A DNA stretch of 64,000 nucleotides from Geodermatophilus telluris (GCF_900102745.1 NZ_FMZF01000004.1:124001-188000), one strand, 5' to 3'; shown: positions 43,713 through 53,066, counted from the stretch's first letter. The notes: generated by a model from the letters alone, not told the origin. Program-made: numbers and translations.

Positions 43713-44512
43713 GCGCGGGTCTCCGTGGGGTAGAGCTCGGGACGGCGGTCGGTGAGGTGGGTGTTCACCGCGCGGGACGCGGCGAGGACGGCGGGGTCGA
43801 CGTCGGCCAGCAGCAGCTCCTCGCCGCGGCCGGCGCGGGCGAGCTCGGTGCCCTCGGGCGAGACGACGCAGCTGGCGCCGCAGTAGACGAACGCGCCCTC
43901 GGTGCCGGTGCGGTTGGCGTAGGCGACGTAGAGCTGGCTCTCGTAGGCCCGGGCCGGCACCAGCACCGTGCCCACGTGGCCGTAGGGGTCCATCAGCCCG
44001 GTGGGGACGACGAGCAGCTCGGTGCCGGCCAGCGCGTGGGCGCGCACGGCCTCGGGGAACTCGACGTCGTAGCAGACCAGCAGGCCGACGGTGAGGTCGT
44101 CGAGCCGGAACTGCACCACGCCGACGTCGCCGGGCACGAACGCGTCCCGGTCGACGTCGCCGTAGAGGTGGGCCTTGGCGTAGGTGGCCAGCAGGCTGCC
44201 GTCCCGCTCGAGGACGGCGACGGTGTTGGCCACCCCGGCCGCGGTGCGCACCGGCAGCCCGACGGCGATCGCCAGCCCGTGCTCGGCGGCGATCGCGGCC
44301 ACCCGGTCGGAGAGCGGACCGGGCACCGGCCCGGCCAGCTCGGCCACCCGGTCGGCGCCGATGGCGTAGCCGGTCAGCGACATCTCCGGGGTGACCAGCA
44401 ACCGGGCGCCGGCCGCCGCGGCCCGACGGGCGGCGTCGGCGACCGCCGCCAGCCCGGCCTCCGGGTCGGGCGTGTGCGCCGGGCCCTGCAGCAGCGCGAT
44501 CCGCACGGTCAC
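43709..44512 (-). CDS. nitrilase-superfamily omega-amidase
   Basis: 267 residues from the GTG that overlaps the permease stop (GTGA); a GTG two codons later is possible. Catalytic triad E43 (TPEMSLTGY), K113 (AKAHLYGDVDRDAF) and C147 (VCYDVEFPE). Sequence pattern resembles 5-aminovaleramidase (DavA). With the monooxygenase it would convert the amide to the acid: 4-guanidinobutanoate if arginine is the substrate, 5-aminovalerate if lysine. Middle gene of the permease-amidase-monooxygenase operon. Confidence 0.88.
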   Translation of the reverse strand: MTVRIALLQGPAHTPDPEAGLAAVADAARRAAAAGARLLVTPEMSLTGYAIGADRVAELAGPVPGPLSDRVAAIAAEHGLAIAVGLPVRTAAGVANTVAVLERDGSLLATYAKAHLYGDVDRDAFVPGDVGVVQFRLDDLTVGLLVCYDVEFPEAVRAHALAGTELLVVPTGLMDPYGHVGTVLVPARAYESQLYVAYANRTGTEGAFVYCGASCVVSPEGTELARAGRGEELLLADVDPAVLAASRAVNTHLTDRRPELYPTETRA

Positions 44513-45954
44513 GCGCCCGTGCGCAGGGCCGAGCGGCGGTACCCGTAGCCGGAGTAGACGGCCAGGCCGAGCAGCATCCAGCCGACGAACACGACCCAGG
44601 TCGAGGCGCCCAGGCCGAACATCAGCAGGACGCAGAACAGCACGCCGAGCACCGGGGTGATCGGGTAGAGCGGCGTGCGGAAGGTGCGCGGCAGGTCGGG
44701 GCGGGTGCGGCGCAGCAGCACGACGCCCACGTTGACCAGCGCGAAGGCGAACAGCGTGCCGATGCTGGTGGCGTTGGCCAGCTCGCCGAGCGGGATCAGC
44801 CCGGCCAGCAGCGCGATGAGCACGCCGACGATCACGGTGTTGGCCACCGGGATCCGCCGGCGGGCGCTCACCTTCGAGAAGACCGGGGGCACCAGCCCGT
44901 CGCGCGACATCGCGTAGAGGATGCGGGTCTGCCCGTAGAGCACGGTGAGCACCACGCTGGCGATCGCGATGACGGCGCCGATCGAGAGCAGCACCGCCGT
45001 CCAGGTCTGGCCGGTGGCCAGGGACAGCACGTCGGCCAGGGCCGCCTCCGAGCCGCTGATCTGCGGCCACGGCACGGCGCCGACGGCGGCCAGCGCGACC
45101 AGGCAGTAGACGACGGTGACCACCAGCAGCGACAGCATGATGGCGCGCGGCAGGTCGCGGCGGGCGTCGCGGGCCTCGTCGCCGGCGGTGGAGGCGGCGT
45201 CGAAGCCGATGTAGGAGAAGAAGGCCTGCGAGGCCGCCGCGGTCACGCCGGCGACGCCCATCGGCAGGAACGGCGCGAGGTTGCCGGCGCGGAAGGCGGT
45301 GAAGGCGACCACGCAGAAGAACAGCAGCACGCCGACCTTGAGCACGACCATGGCGGCGTTGACCCGGGCGCTCTCGCTGGTGCCGCGCAGCAGCAGCACC
45401 ATCGCCAGGAGGACGACCACGATCGCCGGGACGTTGACCACCCCGCCGTCGCCGGGCGGCGCGGACAGCGCGGCGGGCAGCACCGCGCCGACGGTGTTGG
45501 CGGCGAGGTCGTCGATGTAGGCGCCCCAGCCGACGGCGACCGCGGCCACCGAGACGCCGTACTCGAGCATCAGGCACCAGCCGCAGACCCAGGCGACCAG
45601 CTCGCCCATGGTGGCGTAGGTGTAGGAGTACGAGGAGCCCGAGACCGGGATGCTGCCGGCGAGCTCGGCGTAGGACAGCGCCGAGAACAGCGCGGTCACG
45701 GCGGCGAGCACGAAGCCGAGGACGACGGCGGGGCCGGCCAGCGGGACCGCCTCGCCGAGGATGACGAAGATGCCGGTGCCCAGCGTGGCGCCGATGCTCA
45801 GCGCGGTCAGCTGCCACAGGCCCATGGAGCGGCGCAGCCCGTGCCCGCCCGTCTCCTCGTGCTGGGCGACGATGGCGTCGACCGGCTTGAGCCTCAGCAG
45901 CTGGCTGCGCCCCGTCCGGGCGGCGGTGCCCGGCTCGGACCTGGTGGTTCCCAC
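44509..45954 (-). CDS. APC-superfamily cationic-amino-acid-type permease
   Basis: 481 residues, 12 or more helices. The start KPVDAIVAQHEETGGHGLRRSMGLWQLTALSIGATLGTGIF, SGSSYSYTYATMGELVAWVCGW and FFSYIGFDAASTAGDEA match the CAT (cationic amino acid transporter, YfnA-like) group. First gene of the operon with amidase and monooxygenase. Arginine or lysine uptake is the expected role and agrees with the enzyme set. Confidence 0.88.
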   Translation of the reverse strand: MGTTRSEPGTAARTGRSQLLRLKPVDAIVAQHEETGGHGLRRSMGLWQLTALSIGATLGTGIFVILGEAVPLAGPAVVLGFVLAAVTALFSALSYAELAGSIPVSGSSYSYTYATMGELVAWVCGWCLMLEYGVSVAAVAVGWGAYIDDLAANTVGAVLPAALSAPPGDGGVVNVPAIVVVLLAMVLLLRGTSESARVNAAMVVLKVGVLLFFCVVAFTAFRAGNLAPFLPMGVAGVTAAASQAFFSYIGFDAASTAGDEARDARRDLPRAIMLSLLVVTVVYCLVALAAVGAVPWPQISGSEAALADVLSLATGQTWTAVLLSIGAVIAIASVVLTVLYGQTRILYAMSRDGLVPPVFSKVSARRRIPVANTVIVGVLIALLAGLIPLGELANATSIGTLFAFALVNVGVVLLRRTRPDLPRTFRTPLYPITPVLGVLFCVLLMFGLGASTWVVFVGWMLLGLAVYSGYGYRRSALRTGA

Positions 45955-46051
45955 GTGCGCTCCTCCGTGCCTGTGCGGCGTCTCCGCCCAGGGTCCTCCG
46001 CGGACTCCTGTGGCGTGGGTCGCAGGGGAGCATCACCATCGGTTGCCCTGT

Positions 46052-46068
46052 TGTCAACCACGGTTTCC
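46052..46068 (-). promoter_or_regulatory. GGAAACN4GTTGACA box before the permease operon
   Basis: Minus strand GGAAAC-CGTG-GTTGACA. Its TTGACA can serve as the -35 of the permease-amidase-monooxygenase operon, so a bound regulator would control initiation. The same box is at 46740-46756. Confidence 0.6.
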
Positions 46069-46682
46069 TAGGACGACGGCGACGCGGCCGCCCTCCCCTC
46101 GGAGAGCGCGGGCGCGAACACCCAGAGCACCCGGGTGACCCCGTCGGTGCGCAGCGAGCGGAAGCCGTGCTCGGCGCCGGGCGAGAAGGTGAACGCGTCC
46201 CCGGGCCCGAGCGCGGTGACCTCGCCGGCCACGGTCACCTCGAGGTCGCCCTCCAGGACGAAGACGAACTCCACCTCGGCCGGCAGCGCGTAGGTCTCCG
46301 CGCCGCTGCCGCCGCCCGGCGCCACCTCCGACAGCAGCGCCTGCACCCGGCGCTCGCCGGAGGGCGTGAGCAGGTACTCGGTCAGGCCCCGGCCGCCGAA
46401 GGAGATGGGCGGGTAGCTGCCGGCCCGGACGACCTCCCCGCTCGGCGCGGCCTCGAACAGGCTGCCGGGAGAGATGCCCAGCGCGGCGCAGACGCGGACC
46501 AGCGCGGCCACCGAGGCGCTCGCCTGGTCGCGCTCGAGCTTGCTGAGGAACCCCTTGGTCAACCCGCTGGCCCCGGCCACGTCGGTCAGGGTCAGCCGGC
46601 GCGCCTGCCGGACGGCCTTGAGCCGCGCCCCGATCCGCGGCACGCCGTCGTCGGGCACCGCCCGGTCCTGCACCGCCTCCAC
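46068..46682 (-). CDS. XRE-type regulator with cupin domain
   Basis: 204 residues. The helix-turn-helix is at about 18-72 ([33 protein letters not shown]), followed by a C-terminal cupin (about 125-195: [34 protein letters not shown]). The GTG at 46682 is chosen since GGGGAGG precedes it; a GTG two codons earlier overlaps that site. It sits between the permease operon and the ureohydrolase, and identical boxes flank it. XRE-cupin proteins commonly control amine and amino-acid catabolism with the cupin as sensor. Confidence 0.85.
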   Translation of the reverse strand: MEAVQDRAVPDDGVPRIGARLKAVRQARRLTLTDVAGASGLTKGFLSKLERDQASASVAALVRVCAALGISPGSLFEAAPSGEVVRAGSYPPISFGGRGLTEYLLTPSGERRVQALLSEVAPGGGSGAETYALPAEVEFVFVLEGDLEVTVAGEVTALGPGDAFTFSPGAEHGFRSLRTDGVTRVLWVFAPALSEGRAAASPSS

Positions 46683-46739
46683 CGCCACCTCCCCGGTCCC
46701 CCGCGACCCTAGTTCGCCGCGCCGGGGAGTTGACAAGTG

Positions 46740-46756
46740 GGAAACACGAGTTGACA
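46740..46756 (+). promoter_or_regulatory. GGAAACN4GTTGACA box before the ureohydrolase
   Basis: GGAAAC-ACGA-GTTGACA between the divergent regulator and ureohydrolase genes; a second GTTGACA lies 21 bp upstream at 46729-46735. It matches the box at 46052-46068 and is placed to control the regulator gene, the ureohydrolase gene, or both. Confidence 0.6.
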
Positions 46757-46812
46757 GTGACCGGCGACCCGGACGGGGGAGCCCGTCACCGCACCGTCCC
46801 GGAGGAGCACCC

Positions 46813-47769
46813 GTGCCCGAGCAGACCCCGATCGGCCCCGTCGACGCCACCCGCGTGCCGCGCTACGCCGGCCCCGCCACCTTCGCCCGGCTGCCCCGGC
46901 TCGAGGAGGTGTCCCGCGCCGACGTCGCCGTCCTCGGGGTGCCCTTCGACTCCGGCGTGAGCTACCGGCCCGGCGCCCGCTTCGGCCCGGGTCACGTGCG
47001 CGCCGGCTCCAAGCTGCTGCGGCCCTACAACCCGGCGCTGGACGCCACGCCGTTCGGCACCCAGCAGGTGGCCGACGCCGGCGACATCGGCGTCAACCCC
47101 TTCGACCTCGGCGAGGCGATCGAGACGATCGACCGCGAGGTGACCGCGCTGCGCGCCGACGGGGCCCAGCTGCTCACCATCGGCGGCGACCACACGATCG
47201 CGCTGCCGATCCTGCGGTCGCTGGCCCGCGACCACGGGCCGGTCGCCGTGCTGCACTTCGACGCCCACCTCGACACCTGGGACACCTACTTCGGCGCCCC
47301 CTACACGCACGGCACGCCGTTCCGCCGCGCCAGCGAGGAGGGGCTGATCGACATGGAGCGCTCGCTGCACATGGGCATCCGCGGCCCGCTGTACAGCAAG
47401 CAGGACCTCGAGGACGACGCCGTCCTCGGCTTCCAGGTGATCCGCTCCGACGACTACGAGGTCGACGGCGTGCGCAGCATCGTCGAGCGGATGACGCGGC
47501 GGCTGGCCGGCGGGCCGGTGTACGTGTCGGTCGACATCGACGTGCTCGACCCCGCGCACGCCCCGGGCACCGGCACGCCGGAGGCCGGCGGGCTGACCAG
47601 CCGGGAGCTGCTCAACACGCTGCGCGGGCTGGTCGGGCTCGACGTCGTGGGCGCCGACATCGTCGAGGTGTCCCCGCCCTACGACCACGCCGAGCTGACC
47701 GGGATCGCCGCGGCCCACGTGGGCTACGAGCTGCTGTCGGTGCTCGCGCTCAACCGCGCCGGGGCCTGA
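46813..47769 (+). CDS. guanidinobutyrase/agmatinase-like ureohydrolase
   Basis: 318 residues. The manganese motifs are GGDHT (D126, H127), [10 protein letters not shown] and [14 protein letters not shown]; also [23 protein letters not shown] and [13 protein letters not shown], close in style to 4-guanidinobutyrase (GbuA). It would split 4-guanidinobutanoate to GABA and urea, exactly the step after the monooxygenase and amidase. Agmatinase is the main alternative. GTG with GGAGGAG. It is paralogous to the ureohydrolase at 35.4 kb. Confidence 0.87.
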   Translation: MPEQTPIGPVDATRVPRYAGPATFARLPRLEEVSRADVAVLGVPFDSGVSYRPGARFGPGHVRAGSKLLRPYNPALDATPFGTQQVADAGDIGVNPFDLGEAIETIDREVTALRADGAQLLTIGGDHTIALPILRSLARDHGPVAVLHFDAHLDTWDTYFGAPYTHGTPFRRASEEGLIDMERSLHMGIRGPLYSKQDLEDDAVLGFQVIRSDDYEVDGVRSIVERMTRRLAGGPVYVSVDIDVLDPAHAPGTGTPEAGGLTSRELLNTLRGLVGLDVVGADIVEVSPPYDHAELTGIAAAHVGYELLSVLALNRAGA

Positions 47770-47776
47770 CCACCAC

Positions 47777-47832
47777 CCCGCGGCAGGTCGTGCTCTGCCC
47801 ACAGGTGTGGGCAGAGCACGACCTGCCGCGGG
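47777..47832. terminator. 27-bp perfect-stem bidirectional terminator
   Basis: Perfect inverted repeat with 27-bp arms and a 2-base centre, lying between the converging ureohydrolase and Lrp genes. It is the longest perfect stem in the window. No U-tract. Confidence 0.75.
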
Positions 47833-47851
47833 AGGAGGGCCGGCCTCCGGC

Positions 47852-48349
47852 TCAGAGGCCGGGAGCGGCGGGCGCGGGCCCCTGCGGGCCGCGGGTGCCC
47901 CACGCGTAGGTCTGCTTGGCCAGGCCCAGGTAGACGTGGGTCTCGGTGGACTCCACGCCCTCCACACCGCGGATGCGGGCGACGACGTCGAGCAGCTGGT
48001 CGTCGTCCTCGCAGACCACCTCGACGAAGAGGTCCACCGACCCCGCGGTGATGACCACGTAGTCGACCTCGGTGAAGGCGGCGATCCGCTCGGCGGCGGT
48101 GCGGGCGTCGCCGCTGGTGCGCACGCCGACCATCGCCTGCCGGGAGAAGCCCACCTGCAGCGGGTCGGTGACGCCGACGATCTGCATGACGCCGGCGTCG
48201 AGGAGCCGCTGCACGCGCTGCCGGACGGCGGCCTCCGACAGCCCGACGGCCGTCGCGATGCGCGCGTAGGGACGGCGGCCGTCCTCCTGCAGCTGCTCGA
48301 TGATCGCCCGCGAGACGTCGTCCAGCACGAACTGCCGACGGATGGTCAC
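47852..48349 (-). CDS. Lrp/AsnC-family regulator
   Basis: 165 residues. The helix-turn-helix (DDVSRAIIEQLQEDGRRPYA, VGLSEAAVRQRVQRLLDAG) is followed by a RAM/AsnC effector domain (VDYVVITAGSVDLFVEVVCE). GTG 48349 is preferred to an upstream ATG since it matches the family start length. It lies 97 bp downstream of the NAD-glutamate dehydrogenase gene, in the same direction, and likely responds to an amino acid of the arginine/glutamate pathway. Confidence 0.88.
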   Translation of the reverse strand: MTIRRQFVLDDVSRAIIEQLQEDGRRPYARIATAVGLSEAAVRQRVQRLLDAGVMQIVGVTDPLQVGFSRQAMVGVRTSGDARTAAERIAAFTEVDYVVITAGSVDLFVEVVCEDDDQLLDVVARIRGVEGVESTETHVYLGLAKQTYAWGTRGPQGPAPAAPGL

Positions 48350-48446
48350 CCGGGAGCCCTCCCGCCTCGGTCGCCTCGACCCGGCGGCCCCGGGCTCCCG
48401 GATGGTAGCGACCACCCGGGGGCCCGGCGCCCTCCCTCGGAGGGGG

Positions 48447-51400
48447 TCAGCCCACCGCCTCGACGAGCCGGCGCAGCTCCGCGACCACCACGCAGGCCCG
48501 GCCCAGCACGTCGTCGCGCGCGGACCCGGCCCGGTCGCGGACGGCGGTGAAGCGGGCCAGCGCCGCCCCGTGCCTGCCGGTGAGCACGGCGGGGTCGCGC
48601 AGCACCGCGGCCACCAGCGCCCAGTGCATCCGGTCGACCTCCTCGCGCAGCGCGGCGCGGGCGGCCACCACCCAGTGCGAGTCGCCGGCCTGCTCCAGCG
48701 TCCAGGCGTGCACCCGCGGCAGGCCGAGCAGCCGCTCCACCTCGGCGTCGGCGGCCAGCACGCGCCCGGCGTCGGCGGCGCCGCCCACCCGGGCCAGGTC
48801 GACCACGTCGGCCTGGCAGCCCAGCACCGCCACCCGCTCGGCCAGCTCCGCGCCGGCGCCCGCCGCGGCGAGCTCCGCGGCCAGGGCCCGCGCCCGCTCC
48901 CCCGCCGCGCCCGGCCGGGCCAGCCACCCGGCCCGTTCCAGTCCGGCGACGACGGCGGCCAGCGCCGGTGCCGCGGCCGTGAGCGCCGCCGGGTCCCGGT
49001 GGGCGGCCAGCAGCCGGTCGGCCACCCGCTCGGTGGCCGCCTGCAGCTCCGGCAGCGCCAGCCGCTCCACGGCCAGCGGCACCTCGCTGCCCGCGACGCC
49101 GTCGACCAGGGCCCACAGCGGGTCGAGGTCGAGCACCCGGGTGGCCACCGTGTAGGCGCGGGCGGCCACCGCGGTGGGGACGCCGTGGCGCTCCTCCAGC
49201 CGCAGCAGAAAGCCCGGGCCGACCCGGTTGACCAGGTCGTTGGCCAGCTGGGTGGCGGTGATCTCGCGGGCCAGCGGGTGGGCGGCCACCCGGTCGGGCC
49301 AGCGCTCGCGCACCGCCCGCGGGAAGTAGGCCGCCAGCACGCCGGCCACCGACGGGTCGTCGGGCAGGTCGCTGGCCAACAGCTCCTGGCGCACCAGGTT
49401 CTTCGAGTGCGCCAGCAGCACCGCGGCCTCGGGCCGGGTCAGCCCGGCACCGGCCTGGCGCAGCCGCTCGACGGCCGCCTCCGACGGCAGCCCCTCCAGG
49501 TCGCGGTCGAGGCCGTGCCGCTCGAGGTCGCCGATGAGCTGGGCGTGCCGGTCGAGCAGGAACGGCGCCTGCTCGGCGCACACCGACAGCGCCCGGGCCT
49601 GCAGCGCGTTGTCGACCAGCACCGCGGCGGCCACCTCGTCCTCGACCGCCCGCAGCACCGCGTCCCGCTCGGCGCGGGGCACCCCGGACAGCGCGATCTT
49701 GAGGTTGACCTCGCGGTCGGAGGTGTCCACCCCGGCGGAGTTGTCGATGAAGTCGGTGTTGAGCGCGACCCCGGCCCGAGCGGCGGCGGTGCGGGCGCGC
49801 TGGGTCAGGCCCAGGTTGCCGCCCTCCCCCACCACGCGGCAGCGCAGCTCCTCGGCGGTCACCCGGACCGCGTCGTTGGCCCGGTCGCCCACCTGCGCGT
49901 CGGTCTCGTCGGCGGCGCGGACGTAGGTGCCGATGCCGCCGTTCCACAGCAGGTCCACCGGCGCCCGCAGCACCGCCCGCACCAGCTCCGCGGGCGGGAG
50001 CTCCTCGGCGTCCACCCCGAGCCGGGCGCGCACCTGCGGCGACAGCGGCACGCTCTTGGCGTCGCGGCGGTACACGCCCCCGCCGGCCGACAGCGCCGTC
50101 CGGTCGTAGTCGTCCCACGAGGAGCCGGGCAGCGCGAACAGCCGCCGCCGCTCGGCCGCCGACCGCGCGGGGTCCGGGTCGGGGTCGAGGAACACGTGCC
50201 GGTGGTCGAAGGCGGCCACCAGCCGCAGCCGGTCGGACAGCAGCATCCCGTTGCCGAAGACGTCGCCGGACATGTCGCCGACGCCGACCGCGGTCAGCTC
50301 GCCGTCGGGGTCGACGCCGAGCTCGCGCAGGTGCCGGCGCACCGACACCCAGGCGCCGCGGGCGGTGATGCCCATGGCCTTGTGGTCGTAGCCGCTCGAG
50401 CCGCCCGAGGCGAACGCGTCGCCCAGCCAGAAGCCGCGGCTCTCGGCGACCTCGTTGGCCAGGTCGGAGAACGTCGCCGTCCCCTTGTCGGCCGCCACCA
50501 CCAGGTAGGGGTCCTCGCCGTCGTGCACCACGGTGCGCGCCGGGTGCACGACCGTGTCGCCGTCGCGGTCGTCGGTGACGTCGAGCAGCGCGCCGACGAA
50601 CGTGCGGTAGGCGGCGGCCACCCGCTGCTGTACCGCCGGGCGGTCGAGGCCGCGCAGGTCCTCCCGGACGACGAAGGCGCCCTTCGCCCCGGCCGGCACG
50701 ATGACGGCGTTCTTCACCATCTGCGCCTTGACCAGGCCGAGCACCTCGGTGCGGAAGTCCTCCGGCCGCTCCGACCAGCGCAGCCCGCCGCGGGCCACCT
50801 TCGCGCCGCGCAGGTGCAGGCCCTCGACGGACGGCGAGCAGACGAAGGTCTCCACCTCCGGCCGCGGCGCGGGCAGCAGGTCCAGCTGCGCCGAGGCGAT
50901 CTTCAGCGCCAGCGCCGGCCGGGGCGCCCCGGCGGCGTCGGTCTGGTAGCGGTTGGTGCGCACCACGGCGGCCAGCACGTCGCGCAGGCCGCGCAGGATG
51001 CGGTCCTGGTCGAGGCTGGTCGTGCGGGTGAGCAGCTCGGCGAGGTGCTCGGCCGCCGAGGCCGCGGCCGCGGGGTCGGCGGCGTCCGGGTCGTGCCGGG
51101 CGGCGAAGTGCGCCAGCAGCGCCCGGGCGAACTCCGGCGCGGCGAGCACCGTCTCCTCGACGTAGCCGCGGGACAGGCCCAGCCCGACCTGCGCCAGGTA
51201 GCGGCAGGCGGCGCGCAGCACGGCGACGTCGCGCACCGGCAGGCCGGCGCCGACGGTCAGCCGGGACAGCCCGTCGAGCTCGGTCTCCCCCGCCCACGCG
51301 GCGGCCAGCGCCTGCTCCAGCCGGGGCAGCGCCGCGTCGGGCGCCGTCCCGGCCGGCAGCAGCAGCTCCAGCCGGGTGGCCGGCGCGTCGCCGTCCCCGG

Positions 51401-51575
51401 GGACCGCGACGGCGTCGGCCACCCGCACGCCGAGCCGGTCGAGGACCGGCACGACGTCGGCCAGCAGCGGGCGGTCGGCCGGCCAGGTCACCAGGCCGCC
51501 GACCCGGCCGCCACCGGCCGGGCCCTCCGGTCGCAGGGTCAGCCGGCGCCGTGCGCCGGCGGCCGGGGCGCTCAC
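48447..51575 (-). CDS. gdh: NAD-dependent glutamate dehydrogenase, short large-type form
   Basis: 1042 residues. The catalytic core has KVARGGLRWSERPEDFRTEV, GLVKAQMVKNAVIVPAGAKG (catalytic Lys), VVAADKGTATFSDLAN, GYDHKAMGITARGAW and VGVGDMSGDVFGNG, typical of the bacterial NAD-GDH family. Known GDH-180 enzymes are about 1600 residues, so this lacks most of the N-terminal regulatory region and is nearer a 115-kDa-type form. GTG overlaps the gabT stop (GTGA). It would return glutamate made by GabT to 2-oxoglutarate and ammonia, closing the GABA transamination cycle. Confidence 0.88.
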   Translation of the reverse strand: MSAPAAGARRRLTLRPEGPAGGGRVGGLVTWPADRPLLADVVPVLDRLGVRVADAVAVPGDGDAPATRLELLLPAGTAPDAALPRLEQALAAAWAGETELDGLSRLTVGAGLPVRDVAVLRAACRYLAQVGLGLSRGYVEETVLAAPEFARALLAHFAARHDPDAADPAAAASAAEHLAELLTRTTSLDQDRILRGLRDVLAAVVRTNRYQTDAAGAPRPALALKIASAQLDLLPAPRPEVETFVCSPSVEGLHLRGAKVARGGLRWSERPEDFRTEVLGLVKAQMVKNAVIVPAGAKGAFVVREDLRGLDRPAVQQRVAAAYRTFVGALLDVTDDRDGDTVVHPARTVVHDGEDPYLVVAADKGTATFSDLANEVAESRGFWLGDAFASGGSSGYDHKAMGITARGAWVSVRRHLRELGVDPDGELTAVGVGDMSGDVFGNGMLLSDRLRLVAAFDHRHVFLDPDPDPARSAAERRRLFALPGSSWDDYDRTALSAGGGVYRRDAKSVPLSPQVRARLGVDAEELPPAELVRAVLRAPVDLLWNGGIGTYVRAADETDAQVGDRANDAVRVTAEELRCRVVGEGGNLGLTQRARTAAARAGVALNTDFIDNSAGVDTSDREVNLKIALSGVPRAERDAVLRAVEDEVAAAVLVDNALQARALSVCAEQAPFLLDRHAQLIGDLERHGLDRDLEGLPSEAAVERLRQAGAGLTRPEAAVLLAHSKNLVRQELLASDLPDDPSVAGVLAAYFPRAVRERWPDRVAAHPLAREITATQLANDLVNRVGPGFLLRLEERHGVPTAVAARAYTVATRVLDLDPLWALVDGVAGSEVPLAVERLALPELQAATERVADRLLAAHRDPAALTAAAPALAAVVAGLERAGWLARPGAAGERARALAAELAAAGAGAELAERVAVLGCQADVVDLARVGGAADAGRVLAADAEVERLLGLPRVHAWTLEQAGDSHWVVAARAALREEVDRMHWALVAAVLRDPAVLTGRHGAALARFTAVRDRAGSARDDVLGRACVVVAELRRLVEAVG

Positions 51576-52927
51576 TTCCCGACGTGCGCGTCGAAGGCGG
51601 CGTCGAGGACGTCGAGGCCCTCGGTGAGCAGGTCGCGCCCGATGACCAGCGGGGGCAGGAAGCGCAGCACGTTGCTGTGCGTGCCGGCGGTCAGCGTGAT
51701 GACGCCCTCGGCGTGGCAGGCCTTGGAGACCGCGTTGGTCAGCGCGGCGTCGGGCTCGGTGGTGCCCGGCTTGACCAGCTCGACGGCCAGCATCGCGCCG
51801 CGGCCGCGCACGTCGCCGACCACGCCGGTGCGCTCCTTCAGCGCGTGCAGGCGCGGCAGCATGGTGGCCTCGATGTCGCGCGCGGCGGCGTTGAGGTCGA
51901 GCTCGCGCATGGTGCGGATGCTGGCCAGCGCGGCGGCGCAGGCCACCGGGTTGCCGCCGTAGGTGCCGCCCAGGCCGCCGGTGTGCACGGCGTCCATGAG
52001 CTCGGCGCGGCCGGTGACGCCGGCCAGCGGCATGCCGCCGGCGATGCCCTTGGCGGTGGTGACCAGGTCGGGGACGACGCCCTCGTGCTCGGCGGCGAAC
52101 CAGGCGCCGGTGCGGCAGAAGCCGGTCTGCACCTCGTCGGCGATGAACACCGCGCCCGAGCGGCGGCACCACTCGCTCAGCGCCGGCAGGAAGCCCGGGG
52201 CCGGGACGACGAAGCCGCCCTCACCCTGGATCGGCTCGATGAGCACGGCGGCCACGTTGTGCGCGCCGATCTGCGTCTCGATGAGGTCGAAGGCCCGCGC
52301 GGCGGCCTGCTCGCCGGTCATCCCGGGCGCGTCGCGGTACGGGTAGGACATCGGCACCCGGTAGACCTCGCCGGCGAACGGGCCGAAGCCGTTCTTGTAC
52401 GGCATGTTCTTCGCCGTCAGCGCCATCGTGAGGTTGGTGCGGCCGTGGTAGGCGTGGTCGAACACGACGACGGCGGAGCGGCCGGTGGCCACCCGGGCCA
52501 CCTTGACCGCGTTCTCCACGGCCTCGGCCCCGGAGTTGAACAGCGCCGAGCGCTTCTCGTGGTCGCCGGGGGTGAGCCGGTCGAGCTCCTCGGCGACGGC
52601 GACGTAGCCCTCGTACGGGCCGACCATGAAGCAGGTGTGGCTGAACGCCGCGACCTGGGCCTGCACGGCGGCGACCACCTCGGGGGCGGCGTGGCCCACG
52701 TTGGTGACGGCGATACCCGAGCCGAGGTCGATGAAGGAGTTGCCGTCGACGTCGACGACCACGCCACCGCTGGCGCGCTCGACGTAGACCGGCAGGACGC
52801 TGCCCACGGCGGAGGTCACCGCGGCCGACCGGCGGGCGGCCAGCTCGCGCGAGCGGGGGCCGGGCAGCTCGGTGACGAGGCGCCGCTCCTGCGCGACGGT
52901 GTCCGGGCCGGGAAGCAGGGTGGTCAT
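51572..52927 (-). CDS. gabT: 4-aminobutyrate-2-oxoglutarate transaminase
   Basis: 451 residues, class III PLP enzyme. The PLP lysine is K293 in TTAKGIAGGMP; the ring-stacking Asp is in FIADEVQTGF; NSGAEAVENAVK binds phosphate. It converts GABA to succinate semialdehyde with 2-oxoglutarate as acceptor. ATG with GAGGAGAG upstream. It is coupled to glutamate dehydrogenase and divergent from a PucR regulator. In context it consumes GABA from the guanidinobutyrate and putrescine routes. No clear succinate-semialdehyde dehydrogenase is in the window. Confidence 0.92.
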   Translation of the reverse strand: MTTLLPGPDTVAQERRLVTELPGPRSRELAARRSAAVTSAVGSVLPVYVERASGGVVVDVDGNSFIDLGSGIAVTNVGHAAPEVVAAVQAQVAAFSHTCFMVGPYEGYVAVAEELDRLTPGDHEKRSALFNSGAEAVENAVKVARVATGRSAVVVFDHAYHGRTNLTMALTAKNMPYKNGFGPFAGEVYRVPMSYPYRDAPGMTGEQAAARAFDLIETQIGAHNVAAVLIEPIQGEGGFVVPAPGFLPALSEWCRRSGAVFIADEVQTGFCRTGAWFAAEHEGVVPDLVTTAKGIAGGMPLAGVTGRAELMDAVHTGGLGGTYGGNPVACAAALASIRTMRELDLNAAARDIEATMLPRLHALKERTGVVGDVRGRGAMLAVELVKPGTTEPDAALTNAVSKACHAEGVITLTAGTHSNVLRFLPPLVIGRDLLTEGLDVLDAAFDAHVGK

Positions 52928-53066
52928 GGCTCTCTCCTCGCGGGTCGGTCTCCCCCGACGGGGGACGTCCTCGGCCTCCAGGGTGGGTGAGGCACGTCTC
53001 TCCCGGTACCGTCCGGACCGGCACCCCGGAGGCGTCCGGGTGTCCACTTCGTCGAGAGGTCCCGCC

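Noticed and set aside
48300-51962. 1220-codon plus-strand frame opposite glutamate dehydrogenase
   Set aside because: Antisense shadow: low-complexity Gly/Arg/His/Val composition, no start signal, and the opposite strand encodes intact catalytic motifs.
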